This document shows positions 11,740-22,759 of a stretch of DNA of 64,000 nt, in pieces. The stretch is taken from contig CAJHZI010000649.1 in assembly GCA_905160935.1 (NCBI GenBank), forward strand, positions 3,104,001-3,168,000, in the 5' to 3' direction. A program made the translations under genes and the position numbers. Numbering within the stretch: the first letter of the stretch is position 1; every line of letters begins with the position of its first letter. The notes beneath the pieces were generated by a model. The model searched no databases. It was given only the letters and a program-made list of their open reading frames with translations, and was not told the DNA's origin. This stretch comes from Enchytraeus crypticus. Its lineage: Eukaryota; Annelida; Clitellata; Enchytraeida; Enchytraeidae.

Positions 11740-12375
11740 GACAAATTATTTGTGACAGTTAAATTATTTATACAAGTTCTGCAACTCGTAAAATAATAAC
11801 TTATTATAAAATAATGCAGTAAAGGCAAAAGTTATAAAATAATCACTTATTTGAATAGCAGCCATGTCGATTAGGTAGAAAACTTATGTGTGAATGAATG
11901 ATTGATGCAAGTTAACATTGCAAGTTAACTCGCATTTTCAGTTTTTCTGTAACTTTGACCTAATTAGTCAGGATGAAATAGTTTACTAAATTATTATATT
12001 TAGAGTGAATCATCTGGTGAGAACCACCTGCTCCTCTCAATAACAAGAAATCATTTAGTTTGTCAAAAACTAGCTTGACCTACTTACAATTGTTCTACTA
12101 ATACTTCGGGCTAATTAGTAACATCCACTTAAGTGTTCACATCGGCCTAATTGGTAACATCTTGTTGTCACATGACCTGCTGAGTGAGTGCTCTACTGAT
12201 TCTACGGACTAATTAGTAACATCCAACATTTACTTAAGTGGTAAAATCACATGACACACACAAGAGCTCTACTAATACTTCGGACTAATTAGTACAGGTA
12301 AGCATGTGTGTGGGCGAATTAACTAGGTCAGCGCGTAACGCACTAATGCATTTAGGAGCTCAATATCAAATGTGT
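11740..12375 (-). repeat. Outer right inverted-repeat arm
   Basis: Diverged reverse-complement copy of the left arm. Shared landmarks are ACAAATTATTTGTGACAG-like sequence, GAATCATCTGGTGAGAA, several CTAATTAGTAACATC motifs, and GCGAATTAACTAGGTCAGCG near the end. It has the same orientation as the inner right arm. Confidence 0.8.
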
Positions 12376-12539
12376 GGAAGTGCCGGCCATTATACTGCTA
12401 CTCACCCCGAATGTGGCCACGAAATCTGCAAGAGTATCACAACAAAACCATTCGACTGATCTGGCCGTTTAGGCATGACCGCTGACCATTGTAGCTTATA
12501 GTAGAAATTGAAGACAGAAAGTCTTCACGCTTCAGAACT

Positions 12540-12665
12540 GCCATAATAATAATTATTATTATTACTACTATTACTACTACTACTACTATTACTACTACTA
12601 CTACTATTACTACTACTACTAATAATAATAATAATAATAATTATTATTATTATTATTTTATTTTT
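12540..12665. repeat. ATT/ACT microsatellite
   Basis: Compound ATT/ACT trinucleotide tract followed by a T-rich run at the 3' side (relative to its coding strand) of the minus-strand LINE relic. Confidence 0.9.
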
Positions 12666-12779
12666 TTATTTTTTTATTTATTTTTTTAAAAGAAAATTAC
12701 CCCAGTGTAAATAACCTGGGGTTTGATAAAAACGATTCAAGCAATACGTGCTGAATCGCCCCCCCTTACTCGAGGTCAC

Positions 12780-13325
12780 CAATCGGCTTAAAAGAATTGT
12801 TGAAGCAGACTGCATGAAATCTTTGCAAAGTCATGGAAAGCCTTTACCAAAGAAAAGATGTCTCTCGCATATTGCCGGTTTGTTCTGCAATAAGTCTGCC
12901 TATGCCATTAATAAAGTCAACTCCTTCGGGATTCATCGGGCCCATGGTTTCAATGGCCACCGGAACAACTTCATATCCTGAGGACAGATCACGGTATTTA
13001 TCCAACTTCCTAGAGGCGGCATGAACAGCAGCTCCACCGGCTGTGACTGAAGTCGTATTCAGGTAGGAGTTTGCCATAGTGTCAATGACCGTGACCATAC
13101 GGCACATTTACCGTTGCACCAGGGCACTAAAGTCATGCCGTCCGGACGCTTGCCGTCTGATCTGGACAACCCACTTGGTTCCTTTGAGGAAGGGATGCCT
13201 GCTCTTGAAAGTGCTCGCCATATTAAGTCATTTAAATTGTGATGGCGAGACAATCTACCTGAGCTTCGTTTGCAAGAGAGGCCGTGGAGACCTAAAGCGT
13301 CGACTTCATGACCGCAGGGGCACAT
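12780..13325 (-). pseudogene. LINE C-terminal Zn-knuckle and endonuclease-like segment
   Basis: Two overlapping minus frames continue one ancestral protein. The first reads [17 protein letters not shown], a C-C-H-H-C cluster, then [13 protein letters not shown] and GKCAVW. A frameshift near 13095 shifts the remainder ([10 protein letters not shown] ... GPMNPEGVDFINGIGRLIA) to another frame. The RPD ... W(D) spacing resembles a PD-(D/E)XK nuclease core. The break prevents function. Confidence 0.7.
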
Positions 13326-13403
13326 GTGAGGCTCGCAAGTTGCTGCTTCTTTTGGTTGATACAGCTAAAAGTCGTGCTCTGTCTACTGCATTGGACTGGG
13401 ATT

Positions 13404-13649
13404 CTAAGAGACTGTTATAAATCCGAACGAAAATAGGGCGGTCCCATGATTTCTGGTTACTGACTGAGGTAGAAGGTGGAGCACTGGAGTTGAGGTTTTC
13501 GGATCAAACTGACAACTCAACGTCAATGGATCTATCGGCAGAAAGGGAGCACTTATGAAGGATGGCGTCTTGCAGCTGCCTCGTTCCCATCGCTGATGCC
13601 AAGAAGGCTGAAGGCGCGATATGGGAAACAATACGAATTCCAAGACCAC
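13404..13649 (-). pseudogene. LINE linker segment after the RT core
   Basis: Minus-strand sequence whose translation in a shifted frame contains GGLGIRIVSHIAPSAFLASA, a run common between the RT and the C-terminal cluster in this LINE type. It is separated from the RT core by a stop and shows frame changes. No independent gene is implied. Confidence 0.55.
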
Positions 13650-13707
13650 CCTTGCTCACCCGGTAGATTGGCTTGCTGCCACTGCAAGTCAGACAAATCT
13701 GCGTTGA

Positions 13708-14475
13708 TTACGGCGCACAAGCATAGTCTAAAAGCCGCGGATTAGAGAAACTCGGACTAGAGCGCTGAATGTGCATTAGTTTAGGTGCACTTAATGAAAA
13801 GCGAAGGATTGTCAAAGCATCATGAGCGGCTAGCGACTTCAAGCGCGATGCTGTACGTTTGAGATCCTCCAAGCGACTAGATAAAGCGGTGGTAGTAGCT
13901 TCTTCTCCAGAGAGTGGCGCGCCGAGTAGAGAACTAAGGGAGAGGCCCATTGGCACAAAGTATGACAAAACTGAGTTGCCCGGAGATTTGCAAACTGATG
14001 ATATGACTTCGCACTTGGTACGATTCAACTGAAGCCCAAATTCTTGGCCTCTGTCGATGATAGTCCGTACATCATTTGCAATCGACGACTCGCAACCACC
14101 TAGAGTAATGTCATCTAGGTAACCCGCCGTGAGAGCGCTAGAGAGAGAATTAAGGAGAGGGTGAATAGCCAAGCAAAACAGCATGGACCCTAAGGGATCC
14201 CCTTGTTGGACTCCTTCCTGTGACTCAATGCACCAGTCTCCGAACTTCAACCACGAAGGGCTTGAGTAAGCTAGATGGCAGAAACTATTCAGCTCTGATA
14301 TCCTGTGATGAATTTCGCTGAGCATTCGTGATCTACTCAAGTAATTAAAGGCATTACAGAAGTCTAGCTTTACCACGAAGTGATCAGCTGGCATTGACTC
14401 AGCGAAACGGCGAGTTGCGTGAACAGCTGCCTCACAGCCACCTGGAATACCAGCTCCAAGTTGAATTGGGCTCAA
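13708..14475 (-). pseudogene. LINE reverse transcriptase core
   Basis: About 255 codons open. RT motifs in order: QLGAGIPGGCEAAVHATRR; VVKLDFCNAFNYLSR (motif A, catalytic Asp); EGVQQGDPLGSMLFCLAIHP (motif B); GYLDDITLGG (motif C, the catalytic YxDD); then CEVISS near motif D. The reading frame is cut from the upstream part by an in-frame TAA just before LSPIQLG (about 14475) and by a frameshift further up. Confidence 0.85.
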
Positions 14476-14575
14476 TTAATCACTGAGTGCAGACACTGCA
14501 TAGCGATTTGCGCATTTAGCGGCTAAACGACGTCCAATGTAACCCACTGCAATGGGGCGAATGCCACCAGATTTC

Positions 14576-15217
14576 TTATTGAGAGCAAAAGAGTTTACCA
14601 CCAAACAGCACCGGTTGGACCTTAGTGGGGCAAACACCTCTAAGCAGGAGATTCACGAAAGAAGTCAGAGCGGTCAAAAATGTCCCAGCTGACTCTCTAC
14701 AAGTCACAAGCTCCAGAAGATGCTGAGGGCGAAGGCCATCAGGACCACCGTCTGAGCCTGCTGGAAAGCTACGTACAGCTTTGACAACATCCTGCTCTGA
14801 GACTTGAATGGGCGGAGTCTCCATTGAGTCCGGAAGGTGTGCCATTATACTGCTACTAGCTGCGGGTGGGTGCTTGGCCGTCGGGATATTGAAAGTGTTT
14901 AAATTACATTGCGCTGGGCTTTCGTCTGAATAGAGGATGCGTACAGCTGCTGAAACATTTCCATCTTCCATTTTGGACCTGACTGCTGAGGCACGGGAGT
15001 CATGAGAACGATGAGCTCTTTTAATTCTATCTACGACCGGCTCAGTTGGAGCACCAGTACCTAGGCCCTCCAAACTTTTCTTAATTAACGAGCTTAGATT
15101 TTGCCTTTTACCTGTGCGAGCAGGGACTTGCAAAACTGAAGATGCGAAAAGCAATAAATCTGACCAGTATGATAAAACTGAGGGATCGCTTTCGATCTTA
15201 CGGAAGGCATCAGTCAA
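14576..15217 (-). pseudogene. LINE 5' segment of the RT protein
   Basis: Open segment containing VVKAVRSFPAGSDGGPDGLR, the typical entry to the RT domain in this LINE group (SFPxGSxxGPDGLRPQHL). It ends prematurely at LFGGKLFCSQ. An extra T in a run of four near 14589 shifts the frame, since the downstream frame resumes KKSGGIRPIAVGYIGRR. The 5' end is truncated by the ATT microsatellite. Confidence 0.75.
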
Positions 15218-15255
15218 GGCTGCTGAACACGCAGGTCTGGCTGATTTGGGTGCTG

Positions 15256-15256
15256 A

Positions 15257-15311
<55 letters not shown>

Positions 15312-15374
15312 AGTAATAATAATAATAAGTATTAATATTATTATTGCTATTAAGATTATTATTATTATTATTAC

Positions 15375-15420
<46 letters not shown>
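15256..15420. repeat. (ATT)n microsatellite
   Basis: Long ATT tract with a short interruption near 15310-15355. It encodes only poly-Ile/poly-Asn artefacts in all frames. Confidence 0.97.
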
Positions 15421-15422
<2 letters not shown>

Positions 15423-15460
15423 GTGCCAAACAGTGGTTACTTGATTCGTTTTTATCAAAC

Positions 15461-17040
15461 TCAGAGATTATTTATTAACACCCGGAGTAGAAGTTAAATA
15501 ATTAAATATATAAAATTCTGAAATCAAACTAAATAAAATAATACTAATAAACACAATAATAAAAAAATTTAACATTTTTTATCACTGTAGGATAAATGAG
15601 ATTATGAGAGCATACCTACGCCAACGGAACAGATAAACAGATTCTATTGAATCTATTGCAAACCTTTTTGGTGCGAAATAATTAGGTCCTAAAGAAGGGC
15701 GGTCTACTGAACAAAAGCTACATTAATGTTAAATATGTCATTACAGCCTAACAGAAGCGAATAGCGAGAATCAAGAAGAGACGTGCGACAGCCAATAGCT
15801 GTACATCTGAATTAAATACAGCGCCCACATGGACTCTACAGTCTACATGTATGTCTCATTTTAGGCCTATATTGGCCTTACGCCTCTTGAGGTGATACTA
15901 AACTTTTGGAATATCGAGAAGTTACCACAAAAATAAAAACTTTTTCTTAAGTTTAATAGGAAGATCTGAAGCAACTAACATTCAATTAAAATGTATTCTG
16001 AATAAGATAAATATTTTCAAGTCAGTATAATTCTTGTATTTGTTAGAGAAACATGGCAATTGTTATAAATTTTCTCATGACGTTGTATTAACTAAAGTAA
16101 ACAACTAAATTTGTTGAAATCATTGATATGAGCTTAAGCCACTCTTATCTGGATAGGAATTACGAAGGCTCGCAGAGAGATTAGAAAAGACGGGCTGGTC
16201 GGATTATCAAGTTCTTGGCTTGAACAATTATCGATAAGATATGGACTTGCCCTGAGTCACTTGAGACCGATTTATAAATGCGACAAACGAGTGCGTCGCT
16301 CGGCTGCTGCTGCTAAGTTTTCTAAGCAAACAGTTGAGAGCAAGAAGTGTTGGAGAAGATCTTCTGAATCTTTTTTGCAGAAACCTTGTAATCTTTCTTT
16401 TCTAATTCTATTATTGATTTTATTACCGCCCTGGCTGCTCTGTAAACTAATATATCCTAGGCAAATATGACGTTTGCATGTTTAAAATCTAACACCTACA
16501 AAAGTTATAATATACTAAGTAAATGGAGACTACACGTAGCATATAGATTAATTTTTCCTTGGCCAGTCTGTACAAATCCAATTGTACAAATCCAGTATTC
16601 ATCCCGCCACTGGCTGCGGAAGGAAACTAACATTAAGCTAATATTTAACCTTATCATCTATCCATACAGTAGTATTCATGATCTACCTGTGCAGTCTATG
16701 CTAAAATCATACTTAATTATTTTATTTTTTAAACAGAAACTTTCTCCTTTATCGCTACGTTACTATTGATTCCTGTTTCATGTTATTCTTTTTCAGTAGA
16801 GTCATGAAGAATTGCCGTTCAACCTGCATTCTTACAATCTCTATCGCTTTGACATTCTGATGACTTATAATTAATTTATAACTGTTCTCATCATCCATCA
16901 ATAGCCTCTTTCAGTGTTTCATCACGGTTTGTTTATTTATGCAGAGCTAATATATCAACCAACTTGTTGGTCTGATCTCGAGTAGTGCTCTTTACTAGAA
17001 GCAATAGCATAGCAAACCTGCTGACATGCTATCATGGAAA
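15461..17040. other. Non-coding region
   Basis: No gene, splice-paired exon or recognisable repeat seen. Open frames near 16261-16769 have no recognisable motif. A GA-rich microsatellite (17060-17111) begins just past the end. Confidence 0.5.
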
Positions 17041-17117
17041 ATGCCAAACAAACTTATACATAGAGAAGAGAGAGATAGAGAGAAAGAAAGAGAGAGAGAA
17101 GAGAGAGAGAGAACAAC

Positions 17118-17240
17118 AACAACAACAATACGATTAGAGTGTTACAGTTGCCCATGACAAAATCTAACACTGTAAAACCAAATTAAAATCGATGAGCAGA
17201 GTGAGGGGTCTATAAACGGTGCGAGCCATAATCCGGGTAA
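17118..17240 (-). mobile_element. Dispersed repeat family D, copy 1
   Basis: Starts in an (AAC)n run, then ATTAGAGTGTTACAGTTGCC, and later GTGCGAGCCATAATCCGGGTAATCAGTCC-like sequence. Related copies lie at 35735-35905 and 57728-57880. Seen from the minus strand the copies end in (GTT)n, as expected for a retroelement 3' end. Confidence 0.5.
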
Positions 17241-17471
17241 TCAGTCCAAGGAAGTATGTGATAGGTAAAGTGTCTACGGATGCATCAGCTGATCCGTGCA
17301 AATAAGAAATAAAGCGATCAGTTGTCAAATTAATTAAGCCGCTTACTTATTATATAAAGGTTTGCTATTCTAGTATAGAGCCTACTATCTTTGTACCATT
17401 GTACTGAATTTTGGATTTTGCTTCATTTCGGGATCTTGTGTTTTTTGCTCCATGACTTGCATTGACCGCAG

Positions 17472-17515
17472 CAGTACTCGATGCTGTCATTGACAACAGT
17501 AACCCTCTAATTCAG
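17472..17515 (+). mobile_element. Family D 3'-end fragment
   Basis: CTCGATGCTGTCATTGACAA followed by a CTCTAATTC end matches the minus-strand reading of family D. Similar short ends occur near 59733 and 61155. Confidence 0.45.
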
Positions 17516-17524
17516 TGATACCTT

Positions 17525-17715
17525 GTTGATTGCTTTCATTACCGGTTCGGTATCGTTTAGGATCTCCTTTCTTTCTTTTCAGCACATGTTTTTTAAATCA
17601 TTTGGGTGTTTCAATTGGTAGTGACGTTTTGGGGACGTCCCTGATAGTACCTTTGTATGAGGAAACAGACGAAAACCTCCATTACTATTGTTATTACTAT
17701 AATAATAATAATTAA
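17525..17715 (+). mobile_element. L2-like LINE 3' end
   Basis: Non-coding 3' end of the LINE family seen at 26733-27442. Shared blocks are CGGTTCGGTATCGTTTAGGA, TTTCTTTTCAGCACATG, GGGGACGTCCCTGA and TGTATGAGGAAACAGACG. It ends in an ATT/ATA tail. Confidence 0.75.
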
Positions 17716-20040
17716 CTGTTGCTATTATTATTTTACCTTATCAGTAGTTCACTTTTGACTTCATATTTTTTAAGAATCTTTGCGATAAGCCAAGACGCAG
17801 AGCGCTGTGGTTAGATCACTTTGAATTAATTTATCAGATTAGTGTTTATAAATATGCGATAATATTTGCGTAATAGAATGGCAATTTCTATCAGAATCTT
17901 AGCTCTCGAAACAATTAATTTAGTGTGAAGGATTGGAGATCTAATATAATTTAAATTTATTATAAAGGCCTATTTGTAGACTTAAATTTAAAAAAATTAA
18001 TTTAGGTTCACTTAGGTTTGAGCAAAGCATCTAGCTCTTGAACTATTTTATTTGTATTTATTTCTTTATTCTATGTCAAACCACAACAGAAATGTATAAC
18101 CAAATGTAATAAAAGACATAAAAAGTATTGCTAACTTATAATAAAATAATACGAACATTCATTCAAATTTCTTATGAGAGAAAATACTTCTACAACCTTT
18201 AACCAGATAGACTTGAGCCCTAATATGGCTAGGCAAGGTTTTCATATGAAGACCCATAAATATCAAACCTACTAAACCGTCCAAATATTTGTTACTTATA
18301 TTAATACCTTTAATATTGTACATCGATATAAAATTAATATATAGCATGACAAAGATTTAAATATTTTCAAAACTTATTATTCTCTATAACTTCTTAAAAG
18401 TTTAGGTCTGAACTTCTTCAGAACTTGATTTAATTTTTCGCTGCATTCCACAGTTCAAACAGAATCACCACTAACCACACAAGCAGTATGCTTCTGGTCC
18501 ACCACTTGATGTCTCCGACACTATCTCAAATTTTCAGTCAGAACGCATTTAAAAAGAGTATAACTTACGTGCATAGGACAAAGGGATTAGGTCTACTCTA
18601 CATTAACAGTGCTTTTCTTAGTTCATCAGAATGCTATTGAGAGAAGCAGCTCTTAGTTTTGACATTTTAATTACAGCTAACTCGAGGAAATTTCAGACCA
18701 CGTTTCCTTGGTTTATAAGTTGTGCGATGGGAGATCGGAAGCCAACTAATTGCTTCCCTACGAGGCAATTACTCTGAAACATTTGTATCACTGTTGAAGT
18801 TACATTCCGTCTGCAATAGCCTTAAATATGTTTTTGCTAAAGCTCTTTTCATCGGATAAATATATATTGGCAATGGCGAAGAAACAATTCCTCATATTGG
18901 TCCTGAAAGAATTATAACTCTTTCAAAACTAAGATATTTAATAAATACATGAATTATTAATAACCCTATAATATGACATACAAGATGTAAATATCCTTTT
19001 GTAAATATCCACACATCTAGGGAACATTGGAACTTTTAATTGAACCTGGATTTGAATCGGAACCTCTCAATCCTAATGTAGACATTCTAGCAATGTAACA
19101 TACGACTCTCTAAATTAATATATAGAAATTTTTTATAAATGAAAAAGTTGCTTTAATTGCAAATTATATATATATGTAGATAAGATTAACCTTTTACTCG
19201 ACATAATTTAGAGGGACAAATGACAGAGTTGTAATTGTCGTTAGTATTTAGGAACATTATAAAGTTATAAGTATGACGCCATGATTAAATTTAAATATAC
19301 ACGCCATAAACTAGGCTTACTCTCGTCAACTGACAGAGCTGTCTCTAAATTCGTAGTACTAGCTATTGCTTCAGGTAAACACAAAAACACTGCAGTACAT
19401 GTCATGTAATTAATGAATTTTCACAATAGACAATAAGAGGAGTAATATATCAATAGAAGCCTTTGGCACAACAATCGAAAGACATTACGAATAGCATGAA
19501 TTAACGGATCTATAAATTACATGCATCTAATTGATTTGATAATTTTTTGAATAATTAATTACAATTTTACATTAGTAGCTTTTAAAAGTAGTTTTCTATT
19601 TATATTAATAATTTTACTGTGACGTACCGGCGGTTGTCAGAAGTTTCTAAATTTATACATTAGCTTGCAAGTTCTATTAACATCAAATTTCTTCATACGA
19701 GTCTTTCATAGTACTCACTCCACATTTAGCCTGTCCAAACCAATTTTCTACTTTAAATCAGCTGACTCTTGTTACTCCACTTCATCTGACAAGCCGTATA
19801 ACCATGGAGACGATCTGTATTACGAATGTAAAAAGAAAATAAAATGCTTTTTATAGTTCATTTTCTCTCTTGTTCTTTACTTTGCTCTTTTATGGCGTTA
19901 AATTTGTATATCAGCAGTTTCCTGGCTGGTCCGGGTGCGGATTTAAAATGAAATGAACGCAAAAGTTCTTTAAGTATTTTTTCTTTAACTTGGTATCTTG
20001 TTGTTTTTAAACCTCTGTTAAGTTACAACATAATTTACAT
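17716..20040. other. Non-coding AT-rich region
   Basis: Nothing recognisable in either strand. Scattered short frames lack motifs and codon bias. Confidence 0.5.
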
Positions 20041-20094
<54 letters not shown>

Positions 20095-20125
20095 GTATAT
20101 ATATATATACATATACATACACATG
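20041..20125. repeat. (AT)n microsatellite
   Basis: Long AT run followed by imperfect ATATAC/ACATGT repeats. Confidence 0.95.
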
Positions 20126-21495
20126 TATATATGTACATGTATAATTAGATATAGAGAAATATGTAACTGTACGTGCTATTATCAAAATCATTTACATAAT
20201 TTTGTTGGGTTTATGTTGGACATCATGAATGAATAAAGCAAATTATAAATTCATTTTACAAATAATATAATGATATATACTATATTATATTTATTTTTTA
20301 TTATGTTATATATGCAGACTCATATATTTTCCTTACTTGATTTAATACACTCGCAATTTAACTTATTCCTGAGAAGATAAAGTTTATTTTTTATAATGTT
20401 TGTAATTGCATTGCTATGCTGTTGAACATAATTGTTGAGTAAAAAAATAATATAATATATGTTCTGTGGTTTTTCAGGAAAGGGCTAAGTATTATTATTA
20501 GTGAAGTTAGCGTAAATGTGAATTGAAAAAGTAGAAAGCTATTGAGGCATAGCTATATTAACAGCTACAATCTGTTCAAAATAATTTGAAAGTTCCATAA
20601 TGCAATTTTTAAGACATCTGAATTCCGTTCTTTAAATTAGATTTAACAGAGGATGGGTAGTGACGGTAGCTATTCTTTACGAAATCTATTAAATAGGCAT
20701 AGGGCCTACTACACTTTTGCCTCTGTCAGTATGTATTGCTGAAATGTGAATACAGTATTTGACGAAATGTTTTCAATATTTTATTATCATGGACTAGACT
20801 AGGGAGGACTAGGGGGATATGCCCCATAAATTTAGTGCTCAGTCGCCCATCCTCAACTTTCAGCTCCTTATTTTTTTTAATATATAAGGGCTAGAATTAA
20901 GCCCAAATTAACCCCCCCCCCCCCAATTAGCCCCTCTGTTTCATGACCTTATATACTTTCATCTCTAGCCATTATGCAAGGTATTTAACATAACATTGCA
21001 ACAACTTCTTTTATTCCATTATTGTTGAATTGGAAAATTAACTTTTTTAAATTGAATGATGTAGTTTCATTATTAACCCAATAGTTTTACTATTACTTCC
21101 AGAGTTCCTGATATTATATCTCCAATTTTTTTATTTCCAGTAAATGTTGACTGCATTACGTATGCTTCTTTTGCAATAAATTTATATGCACGTGGTGGAT
21201 CTAATTTTAATGTCGACAACTTTCAAAAACTGGAATCTTTGATTGATATCAGTGTAAATGGAAATAGCTGACATGATTGTAAACGACATGATACAACATT
21301 ACTTCTATTTATTAATGTATTTATTTATGAACTATATCACCTGTAAGTGGATTAAATACTTATATGTGTTTGAATATCGTAATAAAAATTGTTATTTAAG
21401 ATTAGCTATAGTGTAAATTAAATATTTTCAGATAAACATTAAAAGTCGGAATCAGCAGTTTTAAAGCGTGTTACGTTATTTTACTAAATATTACA
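20126..21495. other. Non-coding region before the mariner ends
   Basis: No gene seen. A poly-C run lies near 20911-20925. Otherwise AT-rich and unremarkable. Confidence 0.5.
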
Positions 21496-21551
21496 CAGGG
21501 TGAGTAAAAAATGATTACACCTGCGAAAAGTTTGAATATCTATTTCTCAAA
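21496..21551 (+). mobile_element. Solo mariner terminal repeat
   Basis: CAGGGTGAGTAAAAAATGAT followed by CACCTGCGAAAAGTTTGAA closely matches the first ~45 bases of the mariner inverted repeat at 21819, in the same orientation. It is probably the remnant of a second insertion. Confidence 0.7.
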
Positions 21552-21552
21552 T

Positions 21553-21663
21553 AGGGGATTGGCTGGTGGTGTGGTGTAGGACAGAGAGGCTTCGAAACAG
21601 TCTATTTGTATCCCGACCCTGGTTAAACTGGGATTCAAGGGAGGAGGAGGATGACGATGATGG
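21553..21663 (-). mobile_element. ATC-headed repeat family C, copy 1
   Basis: The reverse complement starts with ATC-rich sequence, then CTTGAATCCCAGTTTAACCA, GGGTCGGGATACAAATAGA and CAATCCCCTAT. Same family as 28495-28735, 43170-43355 and 52617-52955. Confidence 0.75.
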
Positions 21664-21665
21664 TA

Positions 21666-21710
<45 letters not shown>

Positions 21711-21741
21711 TACTATATATATAGGCCTACATACATATTTA

Positions 21742-21809
<68 letters not shown>

Positions 21810-21810
21810 A
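21661..21810. repeat. (AT)n microsatellites
   Basis: Two long AT runs separated by a short unique stretch (TAGGCCTACATACATATT). Confidence 0.95.
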
Positions 21811-21818
21811 CGTATATG

Positions 21819-22759
21819 CAGGGTGAGTAAAAAAAAGATAACACCTGCAAAAAGTTTGAATATCTCAGGCTATTGTTAATATTTTACAATAAAACTATTA
21901 CCATTTACTAAAGGTCTAATTGAGGATGGGGTGACCAATTTTCATCAATTTTGGTACATAGATGGGCCAGTTATGAAAGTTTCAGAAGAACAACCCCCAT
22001 TTTTCCCTAAAAATGGCTTTTTTCTACAACGGTAAGGGCAGATTGCACTTCATTGACGAGAAGGTAAAGGTGAACTCTCAGTATTACGTCAACACTTTGC
22101 TTCCGGAGTTGTTTGATGATTGCAATGCTCTTCTACCAAATGGTTTCATTTGTCAGCAGAATGGTGCTCCGGCTCATGCATCTCGCCATGCACAGGAATG
22201 GATCAGCGAGAGAAACCCGGATTTCTTTAAGAAGAATGAATGGCCTCCAAACTCTCCCGATCTAAATCATCTGGATTACTATATCTGGGGAACCATGCTG
22301 CATCTCTATCAGAAAAACAAGCCGAAGCCTAAAGGCAAGACAGAACTGCAGGAAGTGCTACAATCAATCTGGGAGAGAGTGCCCCAAGCTGGAATCAACA
22401 AGGCTGTTCTAGCGTTCCAGAAGCCACTGCAGTCCTGCGTAGCAGCGGGAGGAAAGCTTATCGAATAGTCAGCAATGCTGGCAAATACAACCGGTTCTTT
22501 CTGAACCACTACAACGGCCCTTTGCAGGGCCAAAATAAAAATACAATTAACTATAATGTATATTTACAATACATTAAGAAATGGGGGGTCTACTGAAACT
22601 TGCATAACTGGCCAATCTATGTACCAAAATGGATGAAAATTGGCCATCTCATCAGAAATCCGTCCTTTAGTGTTTGGTAAAAGTTTTATTGGAAAATATC
22701 ATAAATATCCTGAGATATTCAAACTTTTTGCAGGTGTTATCTTTTTTTTACTCATCCTA
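21819..22759 (+). mobile_element. Internally deleted mariner-type transposon
   Basis: About 185-bp terminal inverted repeats flank a truncated transposase. The left repeat (21819-22006) starts CAGGGTGAGTAAAAAAAAGA. The right (about 22570-22759) reads, in reverse complement, AGGATGAGTAAAAAAAAGAT. Both continue through AACACCTGCAAAAAGTTTGA and TTTTGGTACATAGAT. Both sides lie in TA-rich DNA, so a TA target duplication cannot be delimited. The ~940-bp element lacks the N-terminal two-thirds of a usual ~345-residue transposase, so it is non-autonomous. Confidence 0.9.
22013..22468 (+). pseudogene. Truncated mariner/Tc1-superfamily transposase, C-terminal half
   Basis: The 151 codons are open and cover the end of the DDE/D catalytic domain. 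CQQNGAPAHAS at residues 48-58 aligns with the QDGAPAH motif holding the second catalytic Asp, but residue 50 is Asn here (AAT, 22160-22162). EWPPNSPDLNHLDYYIW (residues 76-92) carries the third acidic position; Asp88 lies 37 residues beyond position 50, a DD37D-like spacing. The helix-turn-helix DNA-binding region and first catalytic Asp are absent; the open frame begins right at the end of the left inverted repeat, pointing to an internal deletion. The missing N-terminus and D-to-N change both predict no transposition activity. Confidence 0.85.

Larger units (their letters stand above)
6823..12375. mobile_element. Foldback-like block with long inverted repeats and internal tandem arrays
   Basis: The left arm (6823-8042) reappears inverted at 8180-8977 and, more diverged, at 11740-12375. 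Shared sequence includes the repeated TTACTAATTAGCCCGA motif, a segment around CATCTGGTGAGAAGCCCCTG, and a run ending ATTGACCTTTGACCCC. The arms flank VNTR-like arrays (7480-7690; 11100-11730). Between the inner and outer right arms lie a 685-bp direct repeat and degenerate repeats. Long inverted repeats built of subrepeats are typical of foldback elements. No transposase was recognised. It could instead be two nested elements or a local rearrangement. Ends were set where inverted homology stops; no target duplication was confirmed. Confidence 0.55.
12745..15250 (-). mobile_element. Inactivated LINE with YLDD reverse transcriptase and RLE-like C-terminus
   Basis: A minus-strand retrotransposon relic broken into several reading frames: a 5' part (15217-14576), RT core (14475-13708), linker (13649-13404) and C-terminal Zn-knuckle/nuclease-like part (13325-12780). 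ATT microsatellites flank it on both sides. The order RT, then C..H..C cluster, then RPDG-type motif suits LINEs with a restriction-enzyme-like endonuclease (R2/R4-like groups); that assignment is inference. It carries at least two frameshifts and an internal stop, so it cannot encode an intact protein. Confidence 0.85.

Noticed and set aside
15114-15458. Open frames rich in Ile or Asn on both strands
   Set aside because: Direct translation of the ATT microsatellite; no coding content.
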